Assembly (NCBI GenBank): GCA_002254565.1
Contig: NJEG01000005.1
Span: 1-34,902 of the forward strand
Source: Candidatus Altarchaeales archaeon ex4484_2
GTDB lineage: Archaea; Altiarchaeota; Altiarchaeia; IMC4; QMZM01
Direction: 5' to 3'
DNA length: 34,902 nt
Shown here: in pieces, positions 1 through 8,196 of the stretch
How positions within the stretch are numbered: position 1 is the stretch's first letter
Layout: the number at the start of each line of letters is the position of its first letter
Translations under genes and position numbers: made by a program
Notes under the pieces: model-generated
Databases searched by the model: none
Seen by the model: the letters and a program-made list of their open reading frames with translations, nothing else
Told to the model about the DNA's origin: nothing

Positions 1-115
1 TGTCCGAGGCGTTCCGCTTTTTTTTTCTTTAAGCTGTGGAGGCCGTTCTCCAAGCCGATGAAACAACTTTTATGTATGACTTCACAGTTAAGTAATTATT
101 TTAAACATACAAAGG

Positions 116-472
116 TTGCCTAAAATGCCATGGATAGATGAGGAGAGATGTACGGGTTGTGGTATTTGCGTGCAAGACTGCCCGGTAAATGCTATAAACA
201 TGAGAGACGACAGGAAAGCTGAAATAGAAATGAATGAATGCATCAGATGCGGTAGATGCCACAGTATCTGCCCACAGAATGCAGTTAGACACGACAGCGA
301 ACTGATACCCAAAGAAATAAAAGAAAACATTAAATGGGTTAAAGGATTAATGGAATACCATAAAACAGCCAAAGAAAAAAAGGAATTCATCGGGAGAATC
401 AAAAAACACTTCAACAAAGAAAAAACAGTCGCAGAAAAAACCCTGGTGGAAATAAAAGCCCTTGAAGATTAG
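116..472 (+). CDS. 4Fe-4S dicluster ferredoxin-like protein (TTG start at 116 or ATG at 125)
   Basis: Two CxxCxxCxxxCP motifs: CTGCGICVQDCP and CIRCGRCHSICP. Confidence 0.9.
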   Translation: MPKMPWIDEERCTGCGICVQDCPVNAINMRDDRKAEIEMNECIRCGRCHSICPQNAVRHDSELIPKEIKENIKWVKGLMEYHKTAKEKKEFIGRIKKHFNKEKTVAEKTLVEIKALED

Positions 473-603
473 AGAACACAATTATGTGAAGCCAGCTTAA
501 ACCGCCCAGGTTATTGATATTCAGTTTAACAAACCCAAAGGCTTCTTCTCGAGGATGCCCATCAGCTTTTAGTACCATCAGTGGCCTGGATAGCATGAAA
601 CAG

Positions 604-1287
604 TTAATCCACCCTAATCTTACCATCCCTTATGTGAACCTCCCTGTTGGCTTTCCCAGCAATCCTTTCATCGTGGGTGACCATCACCAAAGTCTTACCC
701 TCCTCCCTGTTGAGCCTCAACAACAAACCCATTATCGAAGCCCCCGTCCTCGTATCCAAATTCCCTGTTGGCTCATCCGCCAAAATAATCAAGGGATTAT
801 TGGCTAAGGCTCTTGCAATCGCAATCCTCTGCTGCTGTCCGCCGGATAGTTCAGAAGGGCGATTGCTGAATTTATCCTCTAAACCCATTAGAGATAGAAG
901 GTCTTCAACCCGCCCCCTGCGTTCACCACGCTTCAAGCCCATGAAGCGCATAGGCATCTCGATGTTCTCGAAGGCTGTCATAGAGTGGATCAGGTTAAAC
1001 TGCTGGAATACGAAACCCAGCTTCTCTCGCCTCAGCCGGGCCTTCTTGGAATCGCTTAGAGAAGAGATATCCACGCCCTCAATATAAACAGAACCCTCTG
1101 TAGGTGAGTCAAGGCAGCTTATCAAGTTCAGGAGAGTGGATTTTCCGGAGCCAGAAGGACCAACAATGCTCACGTACTCCCCCAGTGATATGGTTAAATC
1201 CACACCCCTGAGTGCCCTGAACTCGTTCGGCTGCCCAATGTTGTAGGTCTTCACCAGCCCAACACATCTAATCTCGCCGTCACTCAT
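604..1287 (-). CDS. ABC transporter ATP-binding protein, MacB/LolD-like
   Basis: Walker A GPSGSGKST, signature LSGGQQQR, Walker B LIILADEPTGNLD. The likely start is the internal MSDGEIRC at 1287, overlapping the permease stop, not the longer ORF start at 1389. Confidence 0.93.
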   Translation of the reverse strand: MSDGEIRCVGLVKTYNIGQPNEFRALRGVDLTISLGEYVSIVGPSGSGKSTLLNLISCLDSPTEGSVYIEGVDISSLSDSKKARLRREKLGFVFQQFNLIHSMTAFENIEMPMRFMGLKRGERRGRVEDLLSLMGLEDKFSNRPSELSGGQQQRIAIARALANNPLIILADEPTGNLDTRTGASIMGLLLRLNREEGKTLVMVTHDERIAGKANREVHIRDGKIRVD

Positions 1288-2452
1288 AACGCAACACCTC
1301 GATCGGGTCAAGCCTGGAAGCGGACCATGCCGGGTAAAGCCCCGCCCCAATACCCAAAACCAGCGAGAACACGACCGCAATACCCACAAGCTCAGGGGTT
1401 ATTATGGTGTTGACTGTAGTGTATCTTGTTAACAGAGAGCATGCGCCGTAACCCAGAGCGAGACCTATGGTTCCGCCAATCAAGCTCAGAAAGGCTGACT
1501 CCTCGAGGACCTGTACCAGTATATTAGTGGTTGTTGCACCAATAGCCTTCATGATGCCAATCTCCCTCCTGCGCTCCATTACCGACATAATCATAGTATT
1601 AATAATCCCGATACCACCCACCAGTATGGAGATAGCGCCTATGCCATACACCGCCATCTGCAAGGTCCCAAGGGTCTCCTGCAGGCTCCGGACCATCTCC
1701 AAAGCAGAGAAAGCCCTTAAATCATCAGAGTAATCGTTTATTTCTTCAGTGACCTGCTCCACAAAATCCACATCCGTCATCTTCACCTTCAATCTATTTA
1801 TTGAATAATCATCTTCTAACTCCTGCATGGTTGTGAGAGGCACGAAGGCAACATCATCCACCTCAGAGTCTCCTGTCTCTTCAAGGACTCCCACCACATC
1901 AAAGTAGAAGCTTTCCTTTGAGTCATCATCTTCCTCACGCTCGTACTCTATCTCGTCCCCAACATTAAAGCCCTGTTCCTCGGCAACAGACGCCCCCAGG
2001 AGGACCACGCAGTCACCTGAATCCGATTCCTCGATTTTTCGGCCTTCCTCGGCGATAATGTTCTCCCCCACAAGATACTTCAAATCCTCAGGATAGATTC
2101 CAGTAAAAGACAACATTCCACCAGAGCTGCGCATCATATGGAATTTTATGAAACCTCTGCTACCACCGCCCTGGGTAATCTGGTACGCCCCGACTGGAAC
2201 AACGCTCTCCACCCCATCAATCCATTTTATTCCTTCGATTGTGTCCTCATCGATGCCCTCCTCCTCATCCCCAGTATATGAGACATCGATAACCCCTGCG
2301 ATGTCACCAAACTGCTGCTCTATCTGCCTGTTCAAGCTCTCCCCGATAGCCCCAAGCGAGAGAATCAAGCCGATGCCGATGGCTATCCCCAAAATCGTGA
2401 GGAAACTCCTGACCCTCTGCCTGAAGACGTTCCTTAACGCTACATCAATCAT
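1280..2452 (-). CDS. ABC transporter permease, MacB/FtsX family
   Basis: N-terminal TM, large periplasmic-type domain, C-terminal FtsX domain (GGIGIINTMIMSVMERRREIGIMKAIGAT). Confidence 0.92.
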   Translation of the reverse strand: MIDVALRNVFRQRVRSFLTILGIAIGIGLILSLGAIGESLNRQIEQQFGDIAGVIDVSYTGDEEEGIDEDTIEGIKWIDGVESVVPVGAYQITQGGGSRGFIKFHMMRSSGGMLSFTGIYPEDLKYLVGENIIAEEGRKIEESDSGDCVVLLGASVAEEQGFNVGDEIEYEREEDDDSKESFYFDVVGVLEETGDSEVDDVAFVPLTTMQELEDDYSINRLKVKMTDVDFVEQVTEEINDYSDDLRAFSALEMVRSLQETLGTLQMAVYGIGAISILVGGIGIINTMIMSVMERRREIGIMKAIGATTTNILVQVLEESAFLSLIGGTIGLALGYGACSLLTRYTTVNTIITPELVGIAVVFSLVLGIGAGLYPAWSASRLDPIEVLRYE

Positions 2453-2455
2453 CTT

Positions 2456-4132
2456 CTACCTGCTCTTCCACCAGCCATATCCCTTGTAACCAGCGAACAA
2501 CACAATAACAGCTGAAACAACATAGAATGCTGTTGTCGTTAAATCCAGTCCACCATTACCTGTTTTCTGGGTTCTGCTTGATAAGAAGGTGTTGAGGCCG
2601 CCTGTTGCACCACCAACCGTTACCTTCTCCACCTGGGTTACTCTCTCGTTGCCTGGACCATTGTATTCAAGTATCAGGGTGGCGGGCCCAGAAAGTGAGG
2701 CATCAAAGCTGAATGTGGTTTGCTTGGTTGCATCGATGTCTGCCTTGTATTCAATGAATCTCTGCACCTGTGTTTTGTTTGAAATCACACGAGCCTGGGA
2801 GGTTTCTTTAGAGGACGTTACATCACCTGGACCAAACAGCATTCTATTGAATCCTCCGGGCATCCTATTATCTCCCCTTCCAGTTTCGGTGGCTGAATCT
2901 GAATCAGAGACCGTTGCCCCAATACCCGTTACCAGAATAGCCTTAACTCCCTCAGCCGCTCTTGTGCCAACGTTCGCGACCTCGATTTTAACCGAGCCAG
3001 TGCCTGCCTCAACCTTGATAACCTCCAACATGACCTCCCCGCTAACATCCAATCCCACATTTTTCTCCACACTGTAGGAGGTGCCTCCCAGCTTATAGTC
3101 TAGGGTCAAGGGTGTGCCATATACTTTCATTTCCGCGTCCAAGCCAACTGCTACCCTAAATACTGCGTTAACTTCCCCACCAGCCTCAACAACTCCCAAG
3201 TATCTCTCGGAGGTGTCTGCTGGAGTGAATGGGTCGGAGAGAGACAGGGTGAGAGAAACATCTTCTGCGGGGATAGAACCAATATTCTTCAGGGAGATGT
3301 TCACTGGAACACGATCTCCAGGCCCCATGGATTCATAGCTTATCTTGGTTATCTTAAAGTCCACGCCAGCCTCATCCACCATCAACCCAATGGAGAGGTT
3401 GTCTGAAACCCTATCGCCTGAGCCATCAAGATAGGAAAGCGAGAGGCTTGCATCACATATCCCGGAATCCGAGGGCTTGACGTCATAGGATAAGGTGAAT
3501 ATGGTGTCAGCATCCACATCTCCAACATATCGTCTGCTAGAGCCTACAACACTCAAGCAGGAAGATGATAACTCAGCTATCATCCCCTCAACATCAGATA
3601 AACCCACAACCTCAAAAACTAATTCATTCAGGCTGTCCTTATATAGGGTTGTTTCTGTAGGCGTTACCTGAAATAACGGCTCACCTGAGACTGTGACAGG
3701 GATCTCCCAGGTGGTTTTCTGGTTGTAGACGGGATCACCTTCAGAGTCAGAGCCGTGGTAGTCAATGTCCACCTTTATCCCGGTTAAACCATTAGCTACA
3801 TCATCATCTACCTTAATCCAGACAGGCAGGGTCTTGGATTCCCCCGATTTGAGGTTGCCTAGATAGAACTTCTTGTTCACGTTAACTCTGGCTGTGCTGT
3901 GTATCCACACCTCAACATTACGGGCATTATATTCTCCCGTGTTTTCAACAACCAGGTTCAGTATACCGCTCTCACCAGGCTTCAGAGACGAATCCATCTG
4001 GGTTGAATCAAAGTCAACAACCACATTCGTCGGATTAGAGCTGCCGGAGGCGGCATAAACCGTCAACAAAATAGTCGAAAGCAATACAAAAAATAGCATA
4101 AACCACATAAGTCCTTTAGTCTTCATCTCCAT
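2456..4132 (-). CDS. Secreted CARDB/COG1361 (S-layer-like) beta-domain protein with C-terminal TM anchor
   Basis: N-terminal signal peptide, repeated 'LKPGESGILNLVVENTGEYNARNVEV'-type beta-sandwich motifs, C-terminal hydrophobic segment (AFYVVSAVIVLFAGYKGYGWW). Directly upstream of the MacB-like pair. Confidence 0.8.
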   Translation of the reverse strand: MEMKTKGLMWFMLFFVLLSTILLTVYAASGSSNPTNVVVDFDSTQMDSSLKPGESGILNLVVENTGEYNARNVEVWIHSTARVNVNKKFYLGNLKSGESKTLPVWIKVDDDVANGLTGIKVDIDYHGSDSEGDPVYNQKTTWEIPVTVSGEPLFQVTPTETTLYKDSLNELVFEVVGLSDVEGMIAELSSSCLSVVGSSRRYVGDVDADTIFTLSYDVKPSDSGICDASLSLSYLDGSGDRVSDNLSIGLMVDEAGVDFKITKISYESMGPGDRVPVNISLKNIGSIPAEDVSLTLSLSDPFTPADTSERYLGVVEAGGEVNAVFRVAVGLDAEMKVYGTPLTLDYKLGGTSYSVEKNVGLDVSGEVMLEVIKVEAGTGSVKIEVANVGTRAAEGVKAILVTGIGATVSDSDSATETGRGDNRMPGGFNRMLFGPGDVTSSKETSQARVISNKTQVQRFIEYKADIDATKQTTFSFDASLSGPATLILEYNGPGNERVTQVEKVTVGGATGGLNTFLSSRTQKTGNGGLDLTTTAFYVVSAVIVLFAGYKGYGWWKSR

Positions 4133-4217
4133 TTTTTTTTACCTCATAGTATGAACCTTGGTTTCATATTATTATGCTGGAAAAGACTACTCCTTACCCC
4201 CCCATCATCTTCACGAT

Positions 4218-4283
4218 AAGAAACATTGATGAAACCAGCTAAATTCCCTAGTGAAACACCCGTAACAATAAATGAAACATCAC
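4218..4283 (-). promoter_or_regulatory. Shared upstream element, copy A (three TGAAAC boxes, spacing 22/21 bp)
   Basis: TGAAAC at 4230, 4252 and 4273. The 29-mer tgaaacacccgtaacaataaatgaaacat (4252..4280) is identical to copy B. Lies upstream of the 2456..4132 gene. Confidence 0.65.
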
Positions 4284-4376
4284 CTTAAAAGAATCCCCTG
4301 GCTGGACAACATGCACGACAACAAGCAAAAAAAATATTGCCTTAACAACCTCCCCAAGAAAAGAATCAAGCATATA

Positions 4377-5126
4377 TCATATCTCTATCCTGGAGAAAAG
4401 CCATGCGCCCACCAGGTTCACCAGGATAGATAAACCTGCTAGAACAGTTAAATCAAGGGGTAGAGTAAATGACATAACCCCGGTTAAGGTAGCCCTCAAG
4501 CCATCAACCCCGTAGGATAATGGATTAACCAGAACTAGAAGCTTGATGAAGGAGGGTAAACCATCTATTGGGAACAATGCCCCTGAGAGGAAGAACATAG
4601 GCATAATCAAGAGATTCATTATCATAGGAAACGCCTGCATGTCATCTATCCTGGAGGCTATTGCAGTCCCGAAACCGGTTAAGAATATGGAAAGAAGAAA
4701 CATGAAGAAAACCGCCGGCAGGATGGAAAACCAGGAAACCGGCCTGAAGCCGATCAAGAAAGCCAACAGTAAAACAACCAGGCCCTGGATTACAGAGATA
4801 GTAGCCCCGCCAAGGGTTCTGCCGATCATAATATCAGTTCTTGATATTGGAGCAACCAGGGTCTCCTTCAGGAAACCAAACCTCCGATCCCATACCACCT
4901 CAATGCCCGTGAACATTGAAGTGAACAATATAGTCATCGCCACAATACCGGGAACCAGAAACTGCATGTAGTCAACCCCACCGGCCTTCTCGAAGACCGG
5001 GCTGAAGCCGAAGCCGAAGGCTACCAGAAACAACAAAGGCTGGCCTATGGAACCTATTAAACGGGACTTCGATCTCCAGTAACGCTTCAGCTGCCTGAGC
5101 CACATAACATAAATTGTTTGGATCAT
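4377..5126 (-). CDS. ABC-2 type transporter permease (DrrB-like)
   Basis: Six-TM ABC-2 architecture, RxLGGATISVIQG and NPLSYGVDGLRATLTG motifs, start overlaps the ATPase stop. Confidence 0.9.
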   Translation of the reverse strand: MIQTIYVMWLRQLKRYWRSKSRLIGSIGQPLLFLVAFGFGFSPVFEKAGGVDYMQFLVPGIVAMTILFTSMFTGIEVVWDRRFGFLKETLVAPISRTDIMIGRTLGGATISVIQGLVVLLLAFLIGFRPVSWFSILPAVFFMFLLSIFLTGFGTAIASRIDDMQAFPMIMNLLIMPMFFLSGALFPIDGLPSFIKLLVLVNPLSYGVDGLRATLTGVMSFTLPLDLTVLAGLSILVNLVGAWLFSRIEI

Positions 5127-5911
5127 CTCCTCACCCCCCGCCTTAACCGCATCCTATCCATTGAGGTAGCGTTCTCCTCCCTGATCGAGCGGCCTGTTAA
5201 CTGCAGGAAAGCATCCTCCAAAGAGCTGGTAGAGGTTGAACTCCTTATCTCCTCCACAGTTCCTGAAGTTATAATCTGTCCGTGGTCTATTATCGCGACA
5301 CGGTCAGCCACCTCCTCGGCCTCGGCCATGTAATGGGTTGTGAAGAAGATGGTCATCCCGTCATCTGCATTCAGCTCCAAGATGTGCTCCCAGATGTTAT
5401 TCCGGGTCTGCGGGTCCAAGCCAAGTGTTGGTTCGTCCAGAAAAAGAATTCGGGGGTGGTGTATGAGACCTCTTGCTATTTCCAGCCTCCTCTTCATACC
5501 ACCCGAGTAATATTTGACGTAATCATCCCGCCTGCTCCATAAACCAACCATCTCCATAAGCTGTTTGATGCGCTCCGTTCTTGTTTCTTTCTCAACACCA
5601 TAGAGTACGCCGTGAAACTCCATGTTCTCGTAGGCAGTAAGCTCTTCATCGATGCTCTGATCCTGGAATACTATCCCAAAAGACCTCCTTGCATCGTCCT
5701 GTTGTGTCAGGGGATTGAACCCATTAACCATTAGTTTCCCTGAGGAGGGTTTAAGGAGCGTTGTAAGCATCTTGATTGTGGTGGATTTACCGGCCCCGTT
5801 GGGGCCCAGGAAGGCGAAAATCTCACCCTCCCCAACATTGAACGATATGTCGTCTACTGCAGTGAAACCATTAAAGTTCTTTGTCAAATTCATAACCTTT
5901 ATCATATCCAT
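5123..5911 (-). CDS. ABC-2 transporter ATP-binding protein (DrrA-like)
   Basis: Walker A GPNGAGKST, signature YSGGMKRRLEIARGL, Walker B ILFLDEPTLGLDPQTR. Confidence 0.95.
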   Translation of the reverse strand: MDMIKVMNLTKNFNGFTAVDDISFNVGEGEIFAFLGPNGAGKSTTIKMLTTLLKPSSGKLMVNGFNPLTQQDDARRSFGIVFQDQSIDEELTAYENMEFHGVLYGVEKETRTERIKQLMEMVGLWSRRDDYVKYYSGGMKRRLEIARGLIHHPRILFLDEPTLGLDPQTRNNIWEHILELNADDGMTIFFTTHYMAEAEEVADRVAIIDHGQIITSGTVEEIRSSTSTSSLEDAFLQLTGRSIREENATSMDRMRLRRGVRR

Positions 5912-5912
5912 T

Positions 5913-6395
5913 TCACTTGATTTCCTCCAATCCAGTAAGGCATTTCCTCAACAACTCCTCAGTTTCGGCTTTTCTTTCAGGTGGTAGCTCATCCACCGTG
6001 TTTTTTATCTCAAATAGTAGATCATGCAACCCTATTTTCTCGCTGCCGAATATTTCAACGAAGAGGTTCCTGAAACACTGCATTTTTTCTTTGGGTACCT
6101 TCCTGTGTTCCCTTATATGATTCAACCTCCTCCGTCCCTGCACTGTTAGTTCAAGAACTTTTTTCGAGCGCTTATCTATTTTTTTTACCTTGATTAAACC
6201 CTCCCGCTCCAACTGGTCTAGGGTGGGATATACTGCTCCCTTGCTAGGAACCCACAGACCATCTGTTTTCTCCTTTATCTCTTTGATTATGTCATAGCCG
6301 GATTTGGGTTTTTTGTCTAGGGAGTGTAGAACGTATAGTGCCATAATCCCCCTTTCTCTTCCTTCACCGCTTGAGAACCTGCTTAAACTGCTCAC
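5913..6395 (-). CDS. PadR family transcriptional regulator (GTG start)
   Basis: PadR wHTH: IMALYVLHSLDKKPKSGYDIIKEI...GAVYPTLDQLEREGLI. Immediately upstream of the DrrAB-like exporter. Confidence 0.88.
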   Translation of the reverse strand: MSSLSRFSSGEGRERGIMALYVLHSLDKKPKSGYDIIKEIKEKTDGLWVPSKGAVYPTLDQLEREGLIKVKKIDKRSKKVLELTVQGRRRLNHIREHRKVPKEKMQCFRNLFVEIFGSEKIGLHDLLFEIKNTVDELPPERKAETEELLRKCLTGLEEIK

Positions 6396-6434
6396 GTTAT
6401 CTTTTGGGATTCAGCCCTTAAATATGGCACTATA

Positions 6435-6447
6435 TAGAACGGTTCTA
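6435..6447. promoter_or_regulatory. Candidate operator: TAGAAC-G-GTTCTA inverted repeat over a TATA-like element in front of the PadR gene
   Basis: Exact 6-bp inverted repeat with 1-nt centre, overlapping TATATAG, about 45 bp upstream of the PadR start. Confidence 0.5.
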
Positions 6448-6455
6448 AACAGAAA

Positions 6456-6872
6456 TCAAACCTTCAGTTTCACAAGATTCGTATTACCCAAAGGCTTCTT
6501 CTCAACGATGCCCCTGCCCTCCAGCCTCGACAGAATCCGGGAAACCTTCACCTTAGAAAGCCCTGACTCAGCCACGATATAGGTCTGCTCCAGCCTCCCA
6601 TCCTCAAGAAGTAATTCAACCACCAGGCGCTCGTCCTCAGGCAAAACCCCAAGAAGCCTCTGAAACTGTTTCCTGTTAATCCTCCACTGAAACAACAAAA
6701 CAATCAACGCACCAACGCCCATAGCAACAGCAGTCATCCCATAAACCATCAACGGGATAGAGGAGCCAGTGTCCGCCATATAATACCCGTTGAGTATGGA
6801 GAACATTATCCCCAGACCAAATACTGCAATAATCGCTACGGCTAGACGCGTCTCAGAGACCTCCATATTCAA
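6456..6872 (-). CDS. Membrane-anchored winged-helix transcriptional regulator (two N-terminal TM, C-terminal wHTH)
   Basis: Two hydrophobic helices, then LPEDERLVVELLLEDGRLEQTYIVAESGLSKVKVSRILSRLEGRGIVEKKPLGNTNLVKL. Confidence 0.75.
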   Translation of the reverse strand: MNMEVSETRLAVAIIAVFGLGIMFSILNGYYMADTGSSIPLMVYGMTAVAMGVGALIVLLFQWRINRKQFQRLLGVLPEDERLVVELLLEDGRLEQTYIVAESGLSKVKVSRILSRLEGRGIVEKKPLGNTNLVKLKV

Positions 6873-7144
6873 TCACTTAAATCCTCTTTCATCTCCAGAA
6901 AGGTTTCCTTATCTATCTCGCCCCGAACATACCTCATCTTCAACAAATCCATGGGCGTATCATGCCTCCCGGAACCCCGAAGAAGCCAATAAAATATCAA
7001 AGCCAGAACCAAAATGAAAAGAAGGTTCATGAGATAAAAAGTGGGTATGCCCAAAAGTTCATGCGGAAAAGGTTTATGCTTAAATGCAACATGAGAAAGC
7101 TTCTCCCCTGCACGGTGAACCAACTCGGTTGTTGTAACATTCAT
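6869..7144 (-). CDS. Small membrane protein with SHOCT-like C-terminus
   Basis: One TM segment plus C-terminal DLLKMRYVRGEIDKETFLEMKEDL (SHOCT-like); start and stop overlap neighbours. Confidence 0.65.
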   Translation of the reverse strand: MNVTTTELVHRAGEKLSHVAFKHKPFPHELLGIPTFYLMNLLFILVLALIFYWLLRGSGRHDTPMDLLKMRYVRGEIDKETFLEMKEDLSD

Positions 7145-7211
7145 TTTTTACACCAGATTTATATTATCGATTAAAAAGAAAAAAGAGGGTATAGATGATA
7201 AACCCCCATAT

Positions 7212-7715
7212 TTAGACACTGGGGAAACCCATCATTCTAAAACCATGGGAACGCCCCATATGATGGCCCCGGAAACCGGCTCCCTTGCTTTCCTTAATCG
7301 CCGCATTAACATCCTCCTCGGTCGCATCCTCAGAGAGACCAAGCCTCTCTTTAATGACAGGAAGCCTCTCCCCCCTCATCAACTGCCTTCTCTCATTCTG
7401 GGCGTCAAATAATTCCCTGACGGTTGAATCCCAGGACAGGCCAAGCTCATCCAGATCCTCCTCAAATAAGGCCTCACGTATCTCCTTGTGGGTTGCGTTC
7501 TTGGTTAAATCAAGGTCCGTTAGTCTATTACTCCTTATGGCATCCATCACCTCAGAATGAGTAGCGTCCTCATCCAGTCCAAGTCCTTCTTTAATTTCAT
7601 CAGTCACAGGGCATCCACCCCCTCTCTTACCTAAGCCGCCGAATCCGACAGCATAAACCAGTCCCATAACCAGCAAAGCCGCCAAACCAGCAACAAAAAA
7701 ATTCTTTAAATTCAT
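7212..7715 (-). CDS. Secreted small protein with helical repeats of the type LGLxxDATxxEVxxAI
   Basis: Signal peptide; repeats LGLDEDATHSEVMDAI, LDLTKNATHKEIREAL, LGLSWDSTVRELFDAQ, LGLSEDATEEDVNAAI. Confidence 0.7.
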   Translation of the reverse strand: MNLKNFFVAGLAALLVMGLVYAVGFGGLGKRGGGCPVTDEIKEGLGLDEDATHSEVMDAIRSNRLTDLDLTKNATHKEIREALFEEDLDELGLSWDSTVRELFDAQNERRQLMRGERLPVIKERLGLSEDATEEDVNAAIKESKGAGFRGHHMGRSHGFRMMGFPSV

Positions 7716-7734
7716 TTCATATCACCTCTATAGT

Positions 7735-7800
7735 AGAAGAAATAGCTGAAACCAGATAAGTCTAGGGATGAAACACCCGTAACAATAAATGAAACATACC
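7735..7800 (-). promoter_or_regulatory. Shared upstream element, copy B (three TGAAAC boxes, spacing 22/21 bp)
   Basis: TGAAAC at 7747, 7769 and 7790; identical 29-mer at 7769..7797. Lies upstream of the 7212..7715 gene. Confidence 0.65.
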
Positions 7801-7811
7801 CATTCTGGATT

Positions 7812-8167
7812 CTAGGCTGGAAGACCTGACTCATGATAGTAGTCCGCTAGCTCGTGATCCAGGAAATAACTAATCACGGTTCTTATCACCACAATACCCC
7901 CCCCAAGACGGCCACCTCCTCCAGAGTGGGATTAAATATTGTGTGGACTATATCAGCAGCAATCAAGAACTCCAAGCCAAGCAACAGATAGGAACCAAGC
8001 TGAGGTCTCAGGGCTTCCCTGCCGTGGGCAATCTTCCCGCCCTGGAAACAGGTGAACTCCAGACGAAGAAGCCTTAAAAAAACAACCAACACACCCCATA
8101 TAATAACAGAAACCCCAATGATGGCGATACCGAAAGAGATATACAACAATAAATCAATTAATTCCAT
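7812..8167 (-). pseudogene. DUF1622-like membrane protein, frameshifted at a G8 tract
   Basis: ORF 7886..8167 ends VAVLGGVLW*. Adding one G at the 8-nt G run (7897..7904) continues it as GGGIVVIRTVISYFLDHELADYYHESGLPA*, which looks like the expected DUF1622 C-terminus. Confidence 0.65.
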
Positions 8168-8196
8168 AATTAAATATAGAAAAGGGAATAATAAAC

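Noticed and set aside
1-60. Possible gene end or terminator at the left edge (long T run)
   Set aside because: Too little sequence to assign; no coding signal could be supported.
647-1087. 146-aa plus-strand ORF
   Set aside because: Antisense to the ABC ATPase coding sequence.
2589-3077. 162-aa plus-strand ORF
   Set aside because: Fully antisense to the CARDB-like secreted protein; shadow ORF.
4218-4283. TGAAAC repeats as a CRISPR array
   Set aside because: Only three 6-bp boxes with short, conserved interbox sequence; copies A and B share their 'spacers', unlike CRISPR.
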